A stretch of DNA of 64,000 nt from NCBI GenBank assembly GCA_934177725.1, contig CAKPPO010000003.1:1-64000 (forward strand), in the 5' to 3' direction. Made by a program: the position numbers and the translations under genes. The DNA is from an uncultured Clostridia bacterium. Lineage in GTDB: Bacteria > Bacillota > Clostridia > TANB77 > CAG-508. Each line of letters starts with the position of its first letter. Within the stretch, counting starts at the first letter, position 1. Below the pieces are notes generated by a model, which worked only from the letters and a program-made list of their open reading frames with translations, was not told where the DNA came from and did not search any database. Below, piece by piece: positions 16,854-25,336 of this stretch.

Positions 16854-17351
16854 ATGAAATTATACCCAAATGCCTATTTAAAAAATGTAAAAGAAATAAC
16901 AATAGATTTTTTAAATAAAAATAATATAAAAGCACTAATATTAGATGTAGATAATACATTAATAGATTTCAATAAGAAAATGCTAGATGGGGTAGAAGAA
17001 TGGTGCAAAAATTTAAAAAAACAAGGAATAAAATTATTTATAGTATCTAATAGTAACAAAAAAACAAAAGTAGAAATGGTAGCAAAAAAATTAGAATTAC
17101 AATATATACATTTTGCAACAAAACCTTTTAAAAGAGGATTCAGAAAAGCAGCTAAAATGTTACAAGAGAAAAATGAAAACATAGCAGTTGTAGGAGATCA
17201 AATATTTACAGATGTAATAGGTGCAAATAGATGCAAAATGTTTTCTATATTAGTAGAACCAATAGAGAAAAAAGATTTATTAGTAACCAAAATAAAAAGA
17301 CCATTAGAAAATTATGTTATAAAAAAATATCAAAAATCATTAGAAAAATAA
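16854..17351 (+). CDS. yqeG: YqeG family HAD IIIA-type phosphatase
   Basis: 165-residue HAD phosphatase of the YqeG family, widespread in Firmicutes. HAD motif I is LDVDNTLIDF at about 30-39, motif II is FIVSNSNKK near 63-71, and the later motif is VGDQIFTDVIGANR (about 112-125). The N-terminus MKLYPNAYLKNVKEI is typical. The substrate is not established, though phosphatidylglycerophosphate phosphatase activity has been described for relatives. AGGAGG precedes the ATG. Likely co-transcribed with the prepilin peptidase gene 29 bp downstream. Confidence 0.88.
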   Translation: MKLYPNAYLKNVKEITIDFLNKNNIKALILDVDNTLIDFNKKMLDGVEEWCKNLKKQGIKLFIVSNSNKKTKVEMVAKKLELQYIHFATKPFKRGFRKAAKMLQEKNENIAVVGDQIFTDVIGANRCKMFSILVEPIEKKDLLVTKIKRPLENYVIKKYQKSLEK

Positions 17352-17380
17352 GTAGCAAATGAAAAGTAGGAGAGATAAAA

Positions 17381-18130
17381 ATGTATATAAATAATATAAA
17401 TATAATATACTATATTTTAGTAGGAATTTTAGGATTAATAGTAGGACAATTTGTAGATTGGTGCAATATGAGATTACCAGAATATAAAAAAGTATTTTCA
17501 AAAGAATTTTTTACAATATATATGAAAAACTTTAAACCCAAATATGTATTAATGTTTACAACAGCAATATTATATATGGCAATTCTTTATTTTAAATTTA
17601 AAAGTACAGATTTAATTGTAATTTTAAATGTATTGAAATATTTAATTTTAACACCAATGTTATTATCAGCATTAGCTATAGATTGGAAACTACAAATAAT
17701 ACCAAATCGCTTAAATTTAACAATATTTGAAACAGGTTTAGTATTTACATTTGCACAAGGAATGTGTGATATAAACCAAGGAATTGATATGTTACTAGGT
17801 TCATTAGTAGGTGCAGGAATATTCTTAATTATTACATTACTTGGCGGATTAATTGCGGGAAAAGAAGCAATGGGATTTGGAGACGTAAAACTAATGGGAG
17901 CATTAGGACTATTCTTTGGCTGGGAAAAAATAATAGCAGTATCTCTAATAGCATTTTTATTGGCTGCAATTATTAGTATAATTCTTCTTGGTACTAAGAA
18001 AAAGAAAACAGATGAGTACATCCCATTTGGACCATTTATAGTAATTTCAGCATTTATTGTAGCATTAGTTCCTTTTGATATTTTATTAATTTGCTTATTA
18101 AAAATATTTACTTTAGGAATGGCTAAATAA
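17381..18130 (+). CDS. prepilin peptidase (A24 family aspartic protease)
   Basis: 249 residues with about seven hydrophobic segments. The two A24 aspartates are in IDWKLQIIPN (Asp101) and GFGDVKLMG (Asp168), and the conserved FGPF motif is near 217. The usual CxxC zinc motifs of the N-terminal methylase part are absent, so it is the peptidase-only or degenerate-methylase form. It cleaves type IV prepilin leaders at the membrane. No pilus ATPase or platform gene is in the window, but four prepilin-like proteins are, and they are its probable substrates. Stands between yqeG and pepP. Confidence 0.9.
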   Translation: MYINNINIIYYILVGILGLIVGQFVDWCNMRLPEYKKVFSKEFFTIYMKNFKPKYVLMFTTAILYMAILYFKFKSTDLIVILNVLKYLILTPMLLSALAIDWKLQIIPNRLNLTIFETGLVFTFAQGMCDINQGIDMLLGSLVGAGIFLIITLLGGLIAGKEAMGFGDVKLMGALGLFFGWEKIIAVSLIAFLLAAIISIILLGTKKKKTDEYIPFGPFIVISAFIVALVPFDILLICLLKIFTLGMAK

Positions 18131-18160
18131 TAAAAATATAAATAGAAAGTGTGATGTCCT

Positions 18161-19231
18161 ATGAACACAAAAATAAGATGGTTAAGGGAAAAAATGAAAA
18201 TGCAAGATATGCAGGGAATGATTGTATCAAACCCTGTTAATATTCGTTACTTAACAGGAATTTTAGCAGAAGGTTTACTATTAATTACAAGAAAAGAAAA
18301 CATATTTTTAACAGATGCAAGATATATAGAAGAAGTAAATTCTACATTAACAATTGACGATGAAATAATAGTATATGAATTTAAAGATTTTAGTAAAGAT
18401 GAATACGAGAATTTCTTTTTGTTTTGCGAAAACGTAGGATTTGAAGAAGACTATGTTACTTATTCAAAATACAAACAATACATGCATGAATTTAAGATAA
18501 ACAATTTACAAGAAACAGAAAAAGTAATAGAAAAACAAAGAATGATAAAAGATGAAGAAGAAATAGAAAAAATAAGTAAAGCCTGCGAAATAACAGATAA
18601 TTGCTTTAAATATTTATTAGATTATATAAAAGTAGGGCAGACAGAAAAAGAAATAGCTTTCGAAATAGAAAAGTATTTTAGAACACATGGAGCAGAAGAC
18701 AGAGCATTCGAAACAATTGTAGCTTCAGGTAAAAACTCTTCAAAACCACATGCAGTTCCAACAGATAGAAAAATAGATTTAGGAGATCCAATCACAATAG
18801 ATTTTGGTTGCAAATACGAAGGATATTGTTCAGACATGACAAGAACAATATTTGTAGGATATGTACCAGAAGAAATAAAACCTATATATGATTTAGTATT
18901 AAAAAATCAATTGCAAACAGAAAAGGAATTAAAAGATGGAGCAAATATAAAATTATTTTCACGAATGGTAGAAAATGATTTTAAATTACATGGGTATGAT
19001 TTAGTGCACGCTTTAGGTCATGGAGTAGGACTAGATATTCATGAATTCCCATTTATACATGGAAAGAATGATAGTACTTTAAAAGAAAAAATGGTAATTA
19101 CAAATGAGCCAGGAATTTATATACCAGAAAAATTTGGAGTTAGAATAGAAGATACAACATTAATTACAAAAAATAACTGTATAAATTTAACAAAATCAGG
19201 TAAAGAATATATTATAGTAGATAAACAATAG
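18161..19231 (+). CDS. pepP: Xaa-Pro aminopeptidase (M24)
   Basis: 356 residues. A creatinase-like N-terminal domain (1-125) precedes the M24 'pita-bread' metallopeptidase domain. Metal ligands are visible in IDFGCKYEGYCSDMTRT (two Asp), HALGHGVGLDIHE (His), NEPGIYIP (Glu) and GVRIEDT (Glu). It removes N-terminal residues preceding proline. It is the YqhT-type gene that precedes efp in many Firmicutes, as here, with one extra gene between. Confidence 0.92.
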   Translation: MNTKIRWLREKMKMQDMQGMIVSNPVNIRYLTGILAEGLLLITRKENIFLTDARYIEEVNSTLTIDDEIIVYEFKDFSKDEYENFFLFCENVGFEEDYVTYSKYKQYMHEFKINNLQETEKVIEKQRMIKDEEEIEKISKACEITDNCFKYLLDYIKVGQTEKEIAFEIEKYFRTHGAEDRAFETIVASGKNSSKPHAVPTDRKIDLGDPITIDFGCKYEGYCSDMTRTIFVGYVPEEIKPIYDLVLKNQLQTEKELKDGANIKLFSRMVENDFKLHGYDLVHALGHGVGLDIHEFPFIHGKNDSTLKEKMVITNEPGIYIPEKFGVRIEDTTLITKNNCINLTKSGKEYIIVDKQ

Positions 19232-19247
19232 CAAAAAGGAAAAAAGT

Positions 19248-19802
19248 ATGGAAAAATTAAATGAATTATTTAAAAAAGCGTTAGAAAAATTAAAAACAAT
19301 AATGCAAGCCTTATCAGGTAAAGATAAAGTAAAAGCTTTAGAAAGTGAGAATTATTATACTTTTAAAATGTTAAGTTCTAAAGTAAGTGACAAAATAGAA
19401 ATGCAAGATGTTATATATATGGGAAAAGTTCAATCAGCAACATTTAAAATAGGAGGATTGAAACTACCAATGGATTCTTTTGAAATTAATGGTAATGAAA
19501 TAAATGTAAAAGAACATGTAACAATTACACCAGAAGGTAAAATGTATATGAGAGGACAAGAAATATGCGACAATGAAAATATACAACAGGAAATTGCTAG
19601 ACAAATAAAACAAAATGGAAAAGCAACACAAGTAAGGGTTAATGAGAATGGAGAAATTATAAAAACAGAGTCAGAGGAATACAGAAGTGAAATGTATGAT
19701 GATGATGCTAGAAAAAGAACAGAAAAAGTAGCAAAAGATTGGAAAGAAAAACAAGAAGAAAAAGAACAAGAGCATAGCAAAGAAGAGGAAAACGAAAAAT
19801 AA
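19248..19802 (+). CDS. hypothetical protein between pepP and efp
   Basis: 184 residues, cytosolic, not recognised. A short helical N-terminus (MEKLNELFKKALEKLKTIM) precedes a beta-rich middle (about 40-120), then a very charged Lys/Glu C-terminal tail (about 150-184) likely to be disordered or coiled coil. It starts 16 bp after pepP, suggesting co-transcription. A promoter-like sequence upstream of efp follows it. No function can be assigned. Confidence 0.6.
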   Translation: MEKLNELFKKALEKLKTIMQALSGKDKVKALESENYYTFKMLSSKVSDKIEMQDVIYMGKVQSATFKIGGLKLPMDSFEINGNEINVKEHVTITPEGKMYMRGQEICDNENIQQEIARQIKQNGKATQVRVNENGEIIKTESEEYRSEMYDDDARKRTEKVAKDWKEKQEEKEQEHSKEEENEK

Positions 19803-19890
19803 TTAGCCTATACTATTGATTTTATCGGTAATTTATGGTAGTATTAAAAAAGTTTAAAATGAAATAATAAATGTGAAAGGGGAAATAAAT

Positions 19891-20457
19891 ATGGCAGAAG
19901 TATATATGGCAGGAGATTTTAGAAATGGAACAACATTTGAAATGGATGGAAACGTATTCAAAGTAGTAGAATTCCAACACGTAAAACCAGGAAAAGGAGC
20001 AGCATTTGTTAGAACAAAATTAAAAAATGTTATCACAGGGGCAGTTTTAGAAAAAACATTTAACCCATCAGAAAAATATCCAGGAGCAGAAATCGAAAAA
20101 AGAGATATGCAATATTTATATGTAGATGGAGATTTATATTACTTCATGGATAATGAAACATACGAACAAATGCCTTTAAATAAAGAACAAATAGGAGATG
20201 CTTTAAAATACATAAAAGAAAATATGTCAGTAAAAGTACTTTCTTATAAAGGAAATGTATTTGCTGTAGAACCACCTATGTTTGTGGAACTAGAAGTTAC
20301 TTATACAGAACCAGGATTTAGTGGAAACACAACAACTACATCTGGAAAACCAGCAACATTAGAGAATGGTTACGAAATATCTGTACCACTTTTCGTAAAT
20401 ATTGGAGATGTAATTCGTATAGACACAAGAACTGGCGAGTATATGGAAAGAGTTTAA
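19891..20457 (+). CDS. efp: translation elongation factor P
   Basis: 188 residues in three beta-barrel domains. EF-P binds between the P and E sites of the ribosome and relieves stalling at polyproline. The KOW-like domain I has [13 protein letters not shown] at about residues 31-43, whose loop Lys reaches the peptidyl transferase centre, and the C-terminal signature reads [27 protein letters not shown] at the end. An in-frame ATG at 19873 overlaps the AGGGG ribosome binding site, so ATG 19891 is used. No modification enzyme (EpmA, YmfI) is visible in the window. Confidence 0.96.
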   Translation: MAEVYMAGDFRNGTTFEMDGNVFKVVEFQHVKPGKGAAFVRTKLKNVITGAVLEKTFNPSEKYPGAEIEKRDMQYLYVDGDLYYFMDNETYEQMPLNKEQIGDALKYIKENMSVKVLSYKGNVFAVEPPMFVELEVTYTEPGFSGNTTTTSGKPATLENGYEISVPLFVNIGDVIRIDTRTGEYMERV

Positions 20458-20478
20458 TAGAAAAGAGGAAATAAATAC

Positions 20479-20973
20479 ATGTCAGTATTAAGCGATAACT
20501 ATAAAAGAATTATCACAGAAATCGAAGGAAAAATAACAAATCCTGAAGATTTAGAATTTGTTAAAGAAAAAATGTCTGAACTATCTATGATATTTATGGA
20601 TATTATAGATAATTTAGCTGATAAAGCAGACGAAAAAATAAAACAAATCGAAGAGAAACAAAAAAAGATAGAAGAGAAAATGAATGAAGTAGAAGGAGCT
20701 ATTAACGAAATAGAAACAGATATCTATGTTGAAGATGACCAAAACTTCGATTTTGAAATAGTTTGCCCATATTGCGACTATGAATTTGTTACATCTATAG
20801 ATGGAAAAGATGAAGTTACATGTCCAAAATGTAATAATGTAATAGAACTTGACTGGAACGATGATGAAGAAGATAGTTGTTGTTCAGGTCATTGCCATAG
20901 CTGTCACGGATGTGAAGAAGATGATGATTGTGACTGCGATGACGAAGAAAATGATGAAGACGATGATATGTAA
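20479..20973 (+). CDS. CD1247-type zinc-ribbon protein
   Basis: 164 residues. An N-terminal helical domain (1-50, resembling the CD1247 N-terminal domain of Clostridia) and a coiled coil (about 50-80) are followed by a zinc ribbon with CPYCDYEF and CPKCNNVIELDW (about 95-130), and then an acidic Cys/His/Asp-rich tail with CCSGHCHSCHGC. Such proteins usually sit next to efp in Clostridia. The ribbon and the Cys/His tail suggest metal binding, and the function is not known. Starts 21 bp after efp. Confidence 0.75.
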   Translation: MSVLSDNYKRIITEIEGKITNPEDLEFVKEKMSELSMIFMDIIDNLADKADEKIKQIEEKQKKIEEKMNEVEGAINEIETDIYVEDDQNFDFEIVCPYCDYEFVTSIDGKDEVTCPKCNNVIELDWNDDEEDSCCSGHCHSCHGCEEDDDCDCDDEENDEDDDM

Positions 20974-21008
20974 AAAAAGAAGAACTTTAAAAAAGTTCTT
21001 CTTTTTTT
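20972..21008. terminator. bidirectional terminator shared by the zinc-ribbon gene and tmRNA
   Basis: AAAAAAAGAAGAACTT pairs with AAGTTCTTCTTTTTTT around a short A-rich loop, with T-runs on both strands. It immediately borders the 3' end of the convergent tmRNA gene. Confidence 0.85.
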
Positions 21009-21361
21009 GGTGGAGGTGAGGAGAGTCGAACTCCTGTCCAATATCTTTTCCATATGAACTTCTACGAGTGTAGTTTGTTATTAAAATTCCTATTATAACT
21101 CATTAACAAACAAACGAAAAATAATAGTAGCCATTAAAATACCTGCTATTTCCATGGCAAGAAATAGGTTCGTTTCCCACTAAATCGACGCCTTATATAA
21201 AATGTGGGGATTCTATATAAAACGTTAGCGCACTAGGCAGCTAAAGCAAATTCTCTTTGATCTGCGTTTATATTTATTTTCCCGTTTTTTTAAGTGGCAA
21301 ACGAGAATCCACTACTCGCTATTCATACTTCTAAAACACTGTCGAAACCAATTACACCCCC
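21008..21361 (-). ncRNA. ssrA: transfer-messenger RNA (tmRNA)
   Basis: About 354 nt. The 5' end GGGGGTGTAATTGGTTTCGA and the 3' end with GGAGAGTCGAACTCC (T arm), stem CACCTCC, discriminator A and encoded CCA form the tRNA-like domain. The seven-base acceptor stem pairs with one G-U. The tag frame ends at TAG (21235-21233) and codes GKININADQREFALAA, ending in the degradation signal ALAA. tmRNA with SmpB rescues stalled ribosomes and tags the nascent chain for proteolysis. It has its own promoter and a shared terminator. Confidence 0.96.
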
Positions 21362-21382
21362 AAATATTACAAATACTTAATT

Positions 21383-21411
21383 ATTATACAATATTTATAA
21401 TTCAATTTCAA
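21383..21411 (-). promoter_or_regulatory. promoter of tmRNA
   Basis: On the minus strand, TTGAAA (21411-21406) and TATAAT (21388-21383) have a 17-bp spacer. The start would be about 15 nt upstream of the mature 5' end, consistent with RNase P processing. Confidence 0.75.
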
Positions 21412-21442
21412 TGGGAAAACATAACAAATTTAGGTTTACATA

Positions 21443-21471
21443 TTGCAAAAATAGAAATAATAGTATATAAT
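21443..21471 (+). promoter_or_regulatory. promoter upstream of rsmD
   Basis: TTGCAA (21443-21448) and TATAAT (21466-21471) with a 17-bp spacer. A second candidate, TTGACA with TAAAAT, lies at about 21543-21570. Between them a 15-bp direct repeat, TTACAATTCTATTAA, occurs at 21502 and 21524 (22-bp period, two helical turns). Confidence 0.6.
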
Positions 21472-21597
21472 ACCTATGATTATTACATAAATGTTAATGT
21501 GTTACAATTCTATTAAATGTATATTACAATTCTATTAATATTATTGACATATTATTCAAAACAGTTAAAATAAGAATATGAAACAAAGGAGTACTTT

Positions 21598-22149
21598 ATG
21601 AGAGTAATTGCAGGAAAAGCAAAAGGAACTAAACTAAATTCTGTAGAAGAGCTAACTACAAGACCAACTTTAGATAGAGTCAAAGAGCCTTTGTTTAGTA
21701 TAATTCAAAATTATCTTGAAGAAGCAAACGTGTTAGATTTATTTGCAGGAAGTGGGGCATTAGGAATTGAAAGTTTGAGCAGAGGAAGTAAACAAGCTAC
21801 ATTCTGTGATAAATCATATAAAGTAATAAAAGTATTAAAAGAAAATTTACAAAAAACGAGATTAGAAGAGCAAAGTATAGTTATAAATCAAGATTATAAA
21901 AAATGTTTAGAACAAGTAAATAATAAATTCGATGTTATATTTATAGATCCACCTTATAAATTAGATATTGGTGTGGATTCAGTAAAAAGAATTCTAAATT
22001 TAAACTTACTTGCAAAAGATGGAATAATCGTATTAGAAACGGATGAAGAAGAAAGAGATATAAAAGAATTAGAAAATTTGAAAATAGAAATATATGATAA
22101 AAGAAAGTATGGAAGAGTAAGACTGCTCTTCTTACGTGAAAGGGGCTAA
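21598..22149 (+). CDS. rsmD: 16S rRNA (guanine(966)-N(2))-methyltransferase RsmD
   Basis: 183 residues. A Rossmann methyltransferase that modifies G966 of 16S rRNA in the 30S subunit. The start MRVIAGKAKGTKL with TRPTLDRVKEPLF (about residues 21-33) is diagnostic, the SAM-binding motif is LDLFAGSGALGIE (about 45-57), and the amino-methylation motif is DPPY (about 116-119). Three bases separate it from the next gene. Confidence 0.95.
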   Translation: MRVIAGKAKGTKLNSVEELTTRPTLDRVKEPLFSIIQNYLEEANVLDLFAGSGALGIESLSRGSKQATFCDKSYKVIKVLKENLQKTRLEEQSIVINQDYKKCLEQVNNKFDVIFIDPPYKLDIGVDSVKRILNLNLLAKDGIIVLETDEEERDIKELENLKIEIYDKRKYGRVRLLFLRERG

Positions 22150-22152
22150 ACA

Positions 22153-22590
22153 ATGGAAATATTTACATTATTAGAAACATTAGAGGAAATGTTAGAAGGC
22201 AGTAAATCAATTCCTTTTTCTAATAAAGGCATTGTAGATAAAGAAGAAATGCTAGAAATAATCAAAGAAATACGTTTGAAATTACCAGAAGAGCTAAAAC
22301 AAGCTAAATGGGTTAAAGAAGAAAGACAACGTATTTTGGTAGAAGCACAAAAAGAAGCAGATGGAATAGTAAAAGAAGCTGAAAATAGAATTATTTCGAT
22401 GATAGACGAACATGAAATAACAAGAAAGGCGTATGAACAAAAAGCAGAAATAATAGAAACAGCTAATGAAATGTCTAGAGAAATTTCGAAGGGAACTAAA
22501 GATTATGCAGATAACATTTTACAAAACATTGAAACAGCATTGCAAAGTGCCCTTGAGACAATTCAAAACAATAGAAAAGAATTAAAATAA
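22153..22590 (+). CDS. coiled-coil protein (DivIVA / ATP-synthase-b-like), partner of rsmD
   Basis: 145 residues, mostly amphipathic helix (about 40-140), rich in Glu, Lys and Ala, without membrane span. Small coiled-coil proteins of this kind (annotated as ATPase or V-type ATPase subunit H-like) commonly follow rsmD in Clostridia. The EERQRILVEAQKEADGIVKEAE segment resembles the b-subunit/DivIVA helix pattern. Function unknown. The tight 3-bp spacing indicates co-translation with rsmD. Confidence 0.65.
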   Translation: MEIFTLLETLEEMLEGSKSIPFSNKGIVDKEEMLEIIKEIRLKLPEELKQAKWVKEERQRILVEAQKEADGIVKEAENRIISMIDEHEITRKAYEQKAEIIETANEMSREISKGTKDYADNILQNIETALQSALETIQNNRKELK

Positions 22591-22597
22591 TAAAAGT

Positions 22598-22632
22598 AAT
22601 CCACAGTTTATGAACAAATTGTGGATTTTTCC
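22598..22632 (+). terminator. terminator after the rsmD unit
   Basis: AATCCACAGTTT pairs with AAATTGTGGATT around a short loop, followed by TTTT. Confidence 0.75.
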
Positions 22633-22642
22633 ATGTCAAAAA

Positions 22643-22763
22643 TTACCATTAGGGACGTTTCCAAAAGGTTAATCTGTCCCTTTTGGAGTGATATGTTCAG
22701 ATTCTATTAATTATAATTACCAAAAGGGACAGATTAACCTTTTGGAAACGTCCCTAATGGTAA
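22643..22763. repeat. REPIN: two inverted REP copies
   Basis: A 44-bp left arm (22643-22686) is the perfect reverse complement of the right arm (22720-22763), separated by 33 bp. Each arm carries GGGACGTTTCC and TTAATCTGTCCC. This inverted doublet is the mobile form (REPIN) described for REP sequences. Located between the rsmD unit and spoIIIE. Confidence 0.9.
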
Positions 22764-22869
22764 ATAAAAATGAAATAAATTTAATGGAAATTCTTGCAAA
22801 TAAAGAACTCTAATGGTAAAATTGAAATGTAAAATTAGGATTTTTTTATACAAAGGAAGGATGTTTTAA

Positions 22870-25302
22870 ATGGCAAAAAGAGGGAAAAGAAAGAAAACGA
22901 AGGTAAATACTATAGATATTACAGTAGTTGGAATGATTGTAATTAGTATCCTACTTGCTGTTTTAATATATACAAAATCAGGATTTTTAGGAGAAACATT
23001 AAGTCCAGCACTTGGTGGAATAATGGGATTTATTAAATATATTATACCAGTTGGAACTTTTATAATAGGAGTATATCTAGCTTGTAATAAAGGAAAAGAA
23101 TATGTTATATCAAAAATGGTGTTATATTTAGTATTTTTAGTTTGTATAGCAACTTTACTTAGTGTATTTCAAATTTCAGCTGGTAATATTGGAATGACTA
23201 ATGATTTAAGTAAAAGTTTAGATACAGCATATACATTAGGAGAAAAAGACATTGGAGGAGGAATTATAGGAACAATTATCGCTATACCTTTAGTAAAAAT
23301 GCTAGGAAGTGTAGGGACGATAATATTAGCGATAGGAATTGCTATAATTTCATTAACATTTATATTCAAAATCAAATCTGCTGAAATAATTTCAAACATA
23401 GTTGAAGATATAGAAGAAAAGAGAGAAATAAGAAAAACAGAAAAAGAGAAAGAAAGAAAATTAAATAAAAAACAACGTTTATATGATGTAGAAGAAGAAA
23501 AACCAAGAAAAGAAACTGTAAGAGAAAGAAAACTACGTGAAAAAGAAGAAGCAAAGAAAAAGGCAATGGAGATTGATGAAGACCAACTAAGTATAAACTT
23601 AAGTGGATTAGAAGATGAAATGAAAAGTGGCAAATTAAAGAAATACAATCATGATGCAGATGATTTAACACCACTTGGAATGGAAAAGACAGTAAAGCCT
23701 AATCCAAATGAACTTGGAAATTTATTTAAACAAGAAGTAGAAACAAAAGAAGAAAAAGTAAAAGAAGTATTAAATCTAGAACATACAATGACTACAGAAA
23801 GTGAAAATGAAAAATATGAATTCCCTCCAATAGAAATGCTTTCAGAAGGAAGCAAGCAAACTCTAAAAGGAGGAAAAAAAGCAGTAGCAGATACAGCAGC
23901 TAAATTACAAAAAACATTATATAGTTTTGGTGTTTCAGCAAAAGTAGAAAATGTTTCAATTGGACCAGCAATTACAAGATATGAATTAAAGCCAGCAGAA
24001 GGTGTACGTGTAAGTAGAATTGCAAATTTAGCAGATGATATAGCACTAAATTTAGCAGCAGAAACAATTCGTATAGAAGCCCCAATTCCAGGAAAACATG
24101 CTGTAGGAATTGAAGTCCCAAATGCAGAAAATGAAGTAGTACATTTAAGAGATATTATCGACACACCTGAATTTGAAGATCATAAATCAAAACTTGCTTT
24201 TGCATTAGGAAAAGATGTAGGAGGAAAAGAAATAATTACAGATATTGCAAAAATGCCACACGTAATGATAGCAGGTGCAACAGGTTCTGGTAAATCTGTA
24301 TGTATAAATACTTTAATTGCAAGCATAATATATAAAGCAAAGCCAAGCGAAGTAAAATTAGTAATGGTAGATCCAAAAGTAGTAGAACTTTCAGTATATA
24401 ATGGAATACCACACTTACTAATTCCAGTTGTTACAGACCCTAGAAAAGCTGCAGGAGCACTTGCTTGGGCAGTTCAAGAAATGGAAAACAGATATGCGAC
24501 ATTTGCTTCAAAAGGAGTAAGAGACTTAAAAGGTTATAACGAAGCAGTAGACAAAAAAGACGGAATTGGAAAATTACCACATATAGTAATTATTATAGAC
24601 GAGCTTGCAGATTTGATGATGGTAGCTAAAAAAGACGTAGAAGATGCAATTTGCCGTTTAGCACAAAAAGCAAGAGCAGCAGGAATGCACTTAGTAATTG
24701 CAACACAAAGACCATCTGTAGATGTAATTACAGGTTTAATTAAAGCAAATATTCCATCAAGAATAGCATTTGCAGTATCTTCACAAGTAGACTCTAGAAC
24801 AATATTAGATATGGTAGGAGCAGAAAAATTACTTGGAAAAGGTGATATGTTATTCTATCCAGCAGGTGCACCAAAGCCAACAAGAATTCAAGGAGCTTTC
24901 ATTTCAGATGGAGAGGTAGAAAAAATAGTAAACTTCTTAAAAGCAAATGGAGAAGCTAAATACAATGAAGATATTATAGAAAGTATAGAAAATGCAAATA
25001 AAACAGACAAAGAAATAGCAGAACAAGCAGAAGATGATGACGAAACAGATCCATTTTTAATGGATGCAATAGATGTGGTAGTTGAAACAGGACAAGCTTC
25101 TACATCATTTATACAAAGAAAATTTAAAGTAGGCTATGCAAGAGCAGGAAGAATAATAGACCAAATGGAAGAAAGAGGAATAATTTCAGGATACCAAGGA
25201 AGTAAGCCGAGAGAAGTATTAGTTACAAAGGAACGTTTAGCAGAGCTAAAAATGGCAACAACTCCTAATCCACAACAAGTAGAAGAAAAAACAGAAGAAT
25301 AA
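22870..25302 (+). CDS. spoIIIE: DNA translocase FtsK/SpoIIIE
   Basis: 810 residues. Four hydrophobic segments (about 20-165) anchor the protein at the septum. A charged linker (about 170-310) leads to the RecA-like motor with Walker A GATGSGKS (about 468-475) and Walker B VIIIDELADLMM (about 573-584), then a winged-helix gamma domain (about 725-800) that reads orienting DNA sequences. It pumps chromosomal DNA through the closing septum in division or into the forespore. FtsK and SpoIIIE cannot be told apart by sequence here. Monocistronic, or co-transcribed with the next gene. Confidence 0.94.
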   Translation: MAKRGKRKKTKVNTIDITVVGMIVISILLAVLIYTKSGFLGETLSPALGGIMGFIKYIIPVGTFIIGVYLACNKGKEYVISKMVLYLVFLVCIATLLSVFQISAGNIGMTNDLSKSLDTAYTLGEKDIGGGIIGTIIAIPLVKMLGSVGTIILAIGIAIISLTFIFKIKSAEIISNIVEDIEEKREIRKTEKEKERKLNKKQRLYDVEEEKPRKETVRERKLREKEEAKKKAMEIDEDQLSINLSGLEDEMKSGKLKKYNHDADDLTPLGMEKTVKPNPNELGNLFKQEVETKEEKVKEVLNLEHTMTTESENEKYEFPPIEMLSEGSKQTLKGGKKAVADTAAKLQKTLYSFGVSAKVENVSIGPAITRYELKPAEGVRVSRIANLADDIALNLAAETIRIEAPIPGKHAVGIEVPNAENEVVHLRDIIDTPEFEDHKSKLAFALGKDVGGKEIITDIAKMPHVMIAGATGSGKSVCINTLIASIIYKAKPSEVKLVMVDPKVVELSVYNGIPHLLIPVVTDPRKAAGALAWAVQEMENRYATFASKGVRDLKGYNEAVDKKDGIGKLPHIVIIIDELADLMMVAKKDVEDAICRLAQKARAAGMHLVIATQRPSVDVITGLIKANIPSRIAFAVSSQVDSRTILDMVGAEKLLGKGDMLFYPAGAPKPTRIQGAFISDGEVEKIVNFLKANGEAKYNEDIIESIENANKTDKEIAEQAEDDDETDPFLMDAIDVVVETGQASTSFIQRKFKVGYARAGRIIDQMEERGIISGYQGSKPREVLVTKERLAELKMATTPNPQQVEEKTEE

Positions 25303-25336
25303 ACTTTTATAAAAGTTAAGAAAGGCAAAAGAAAAA

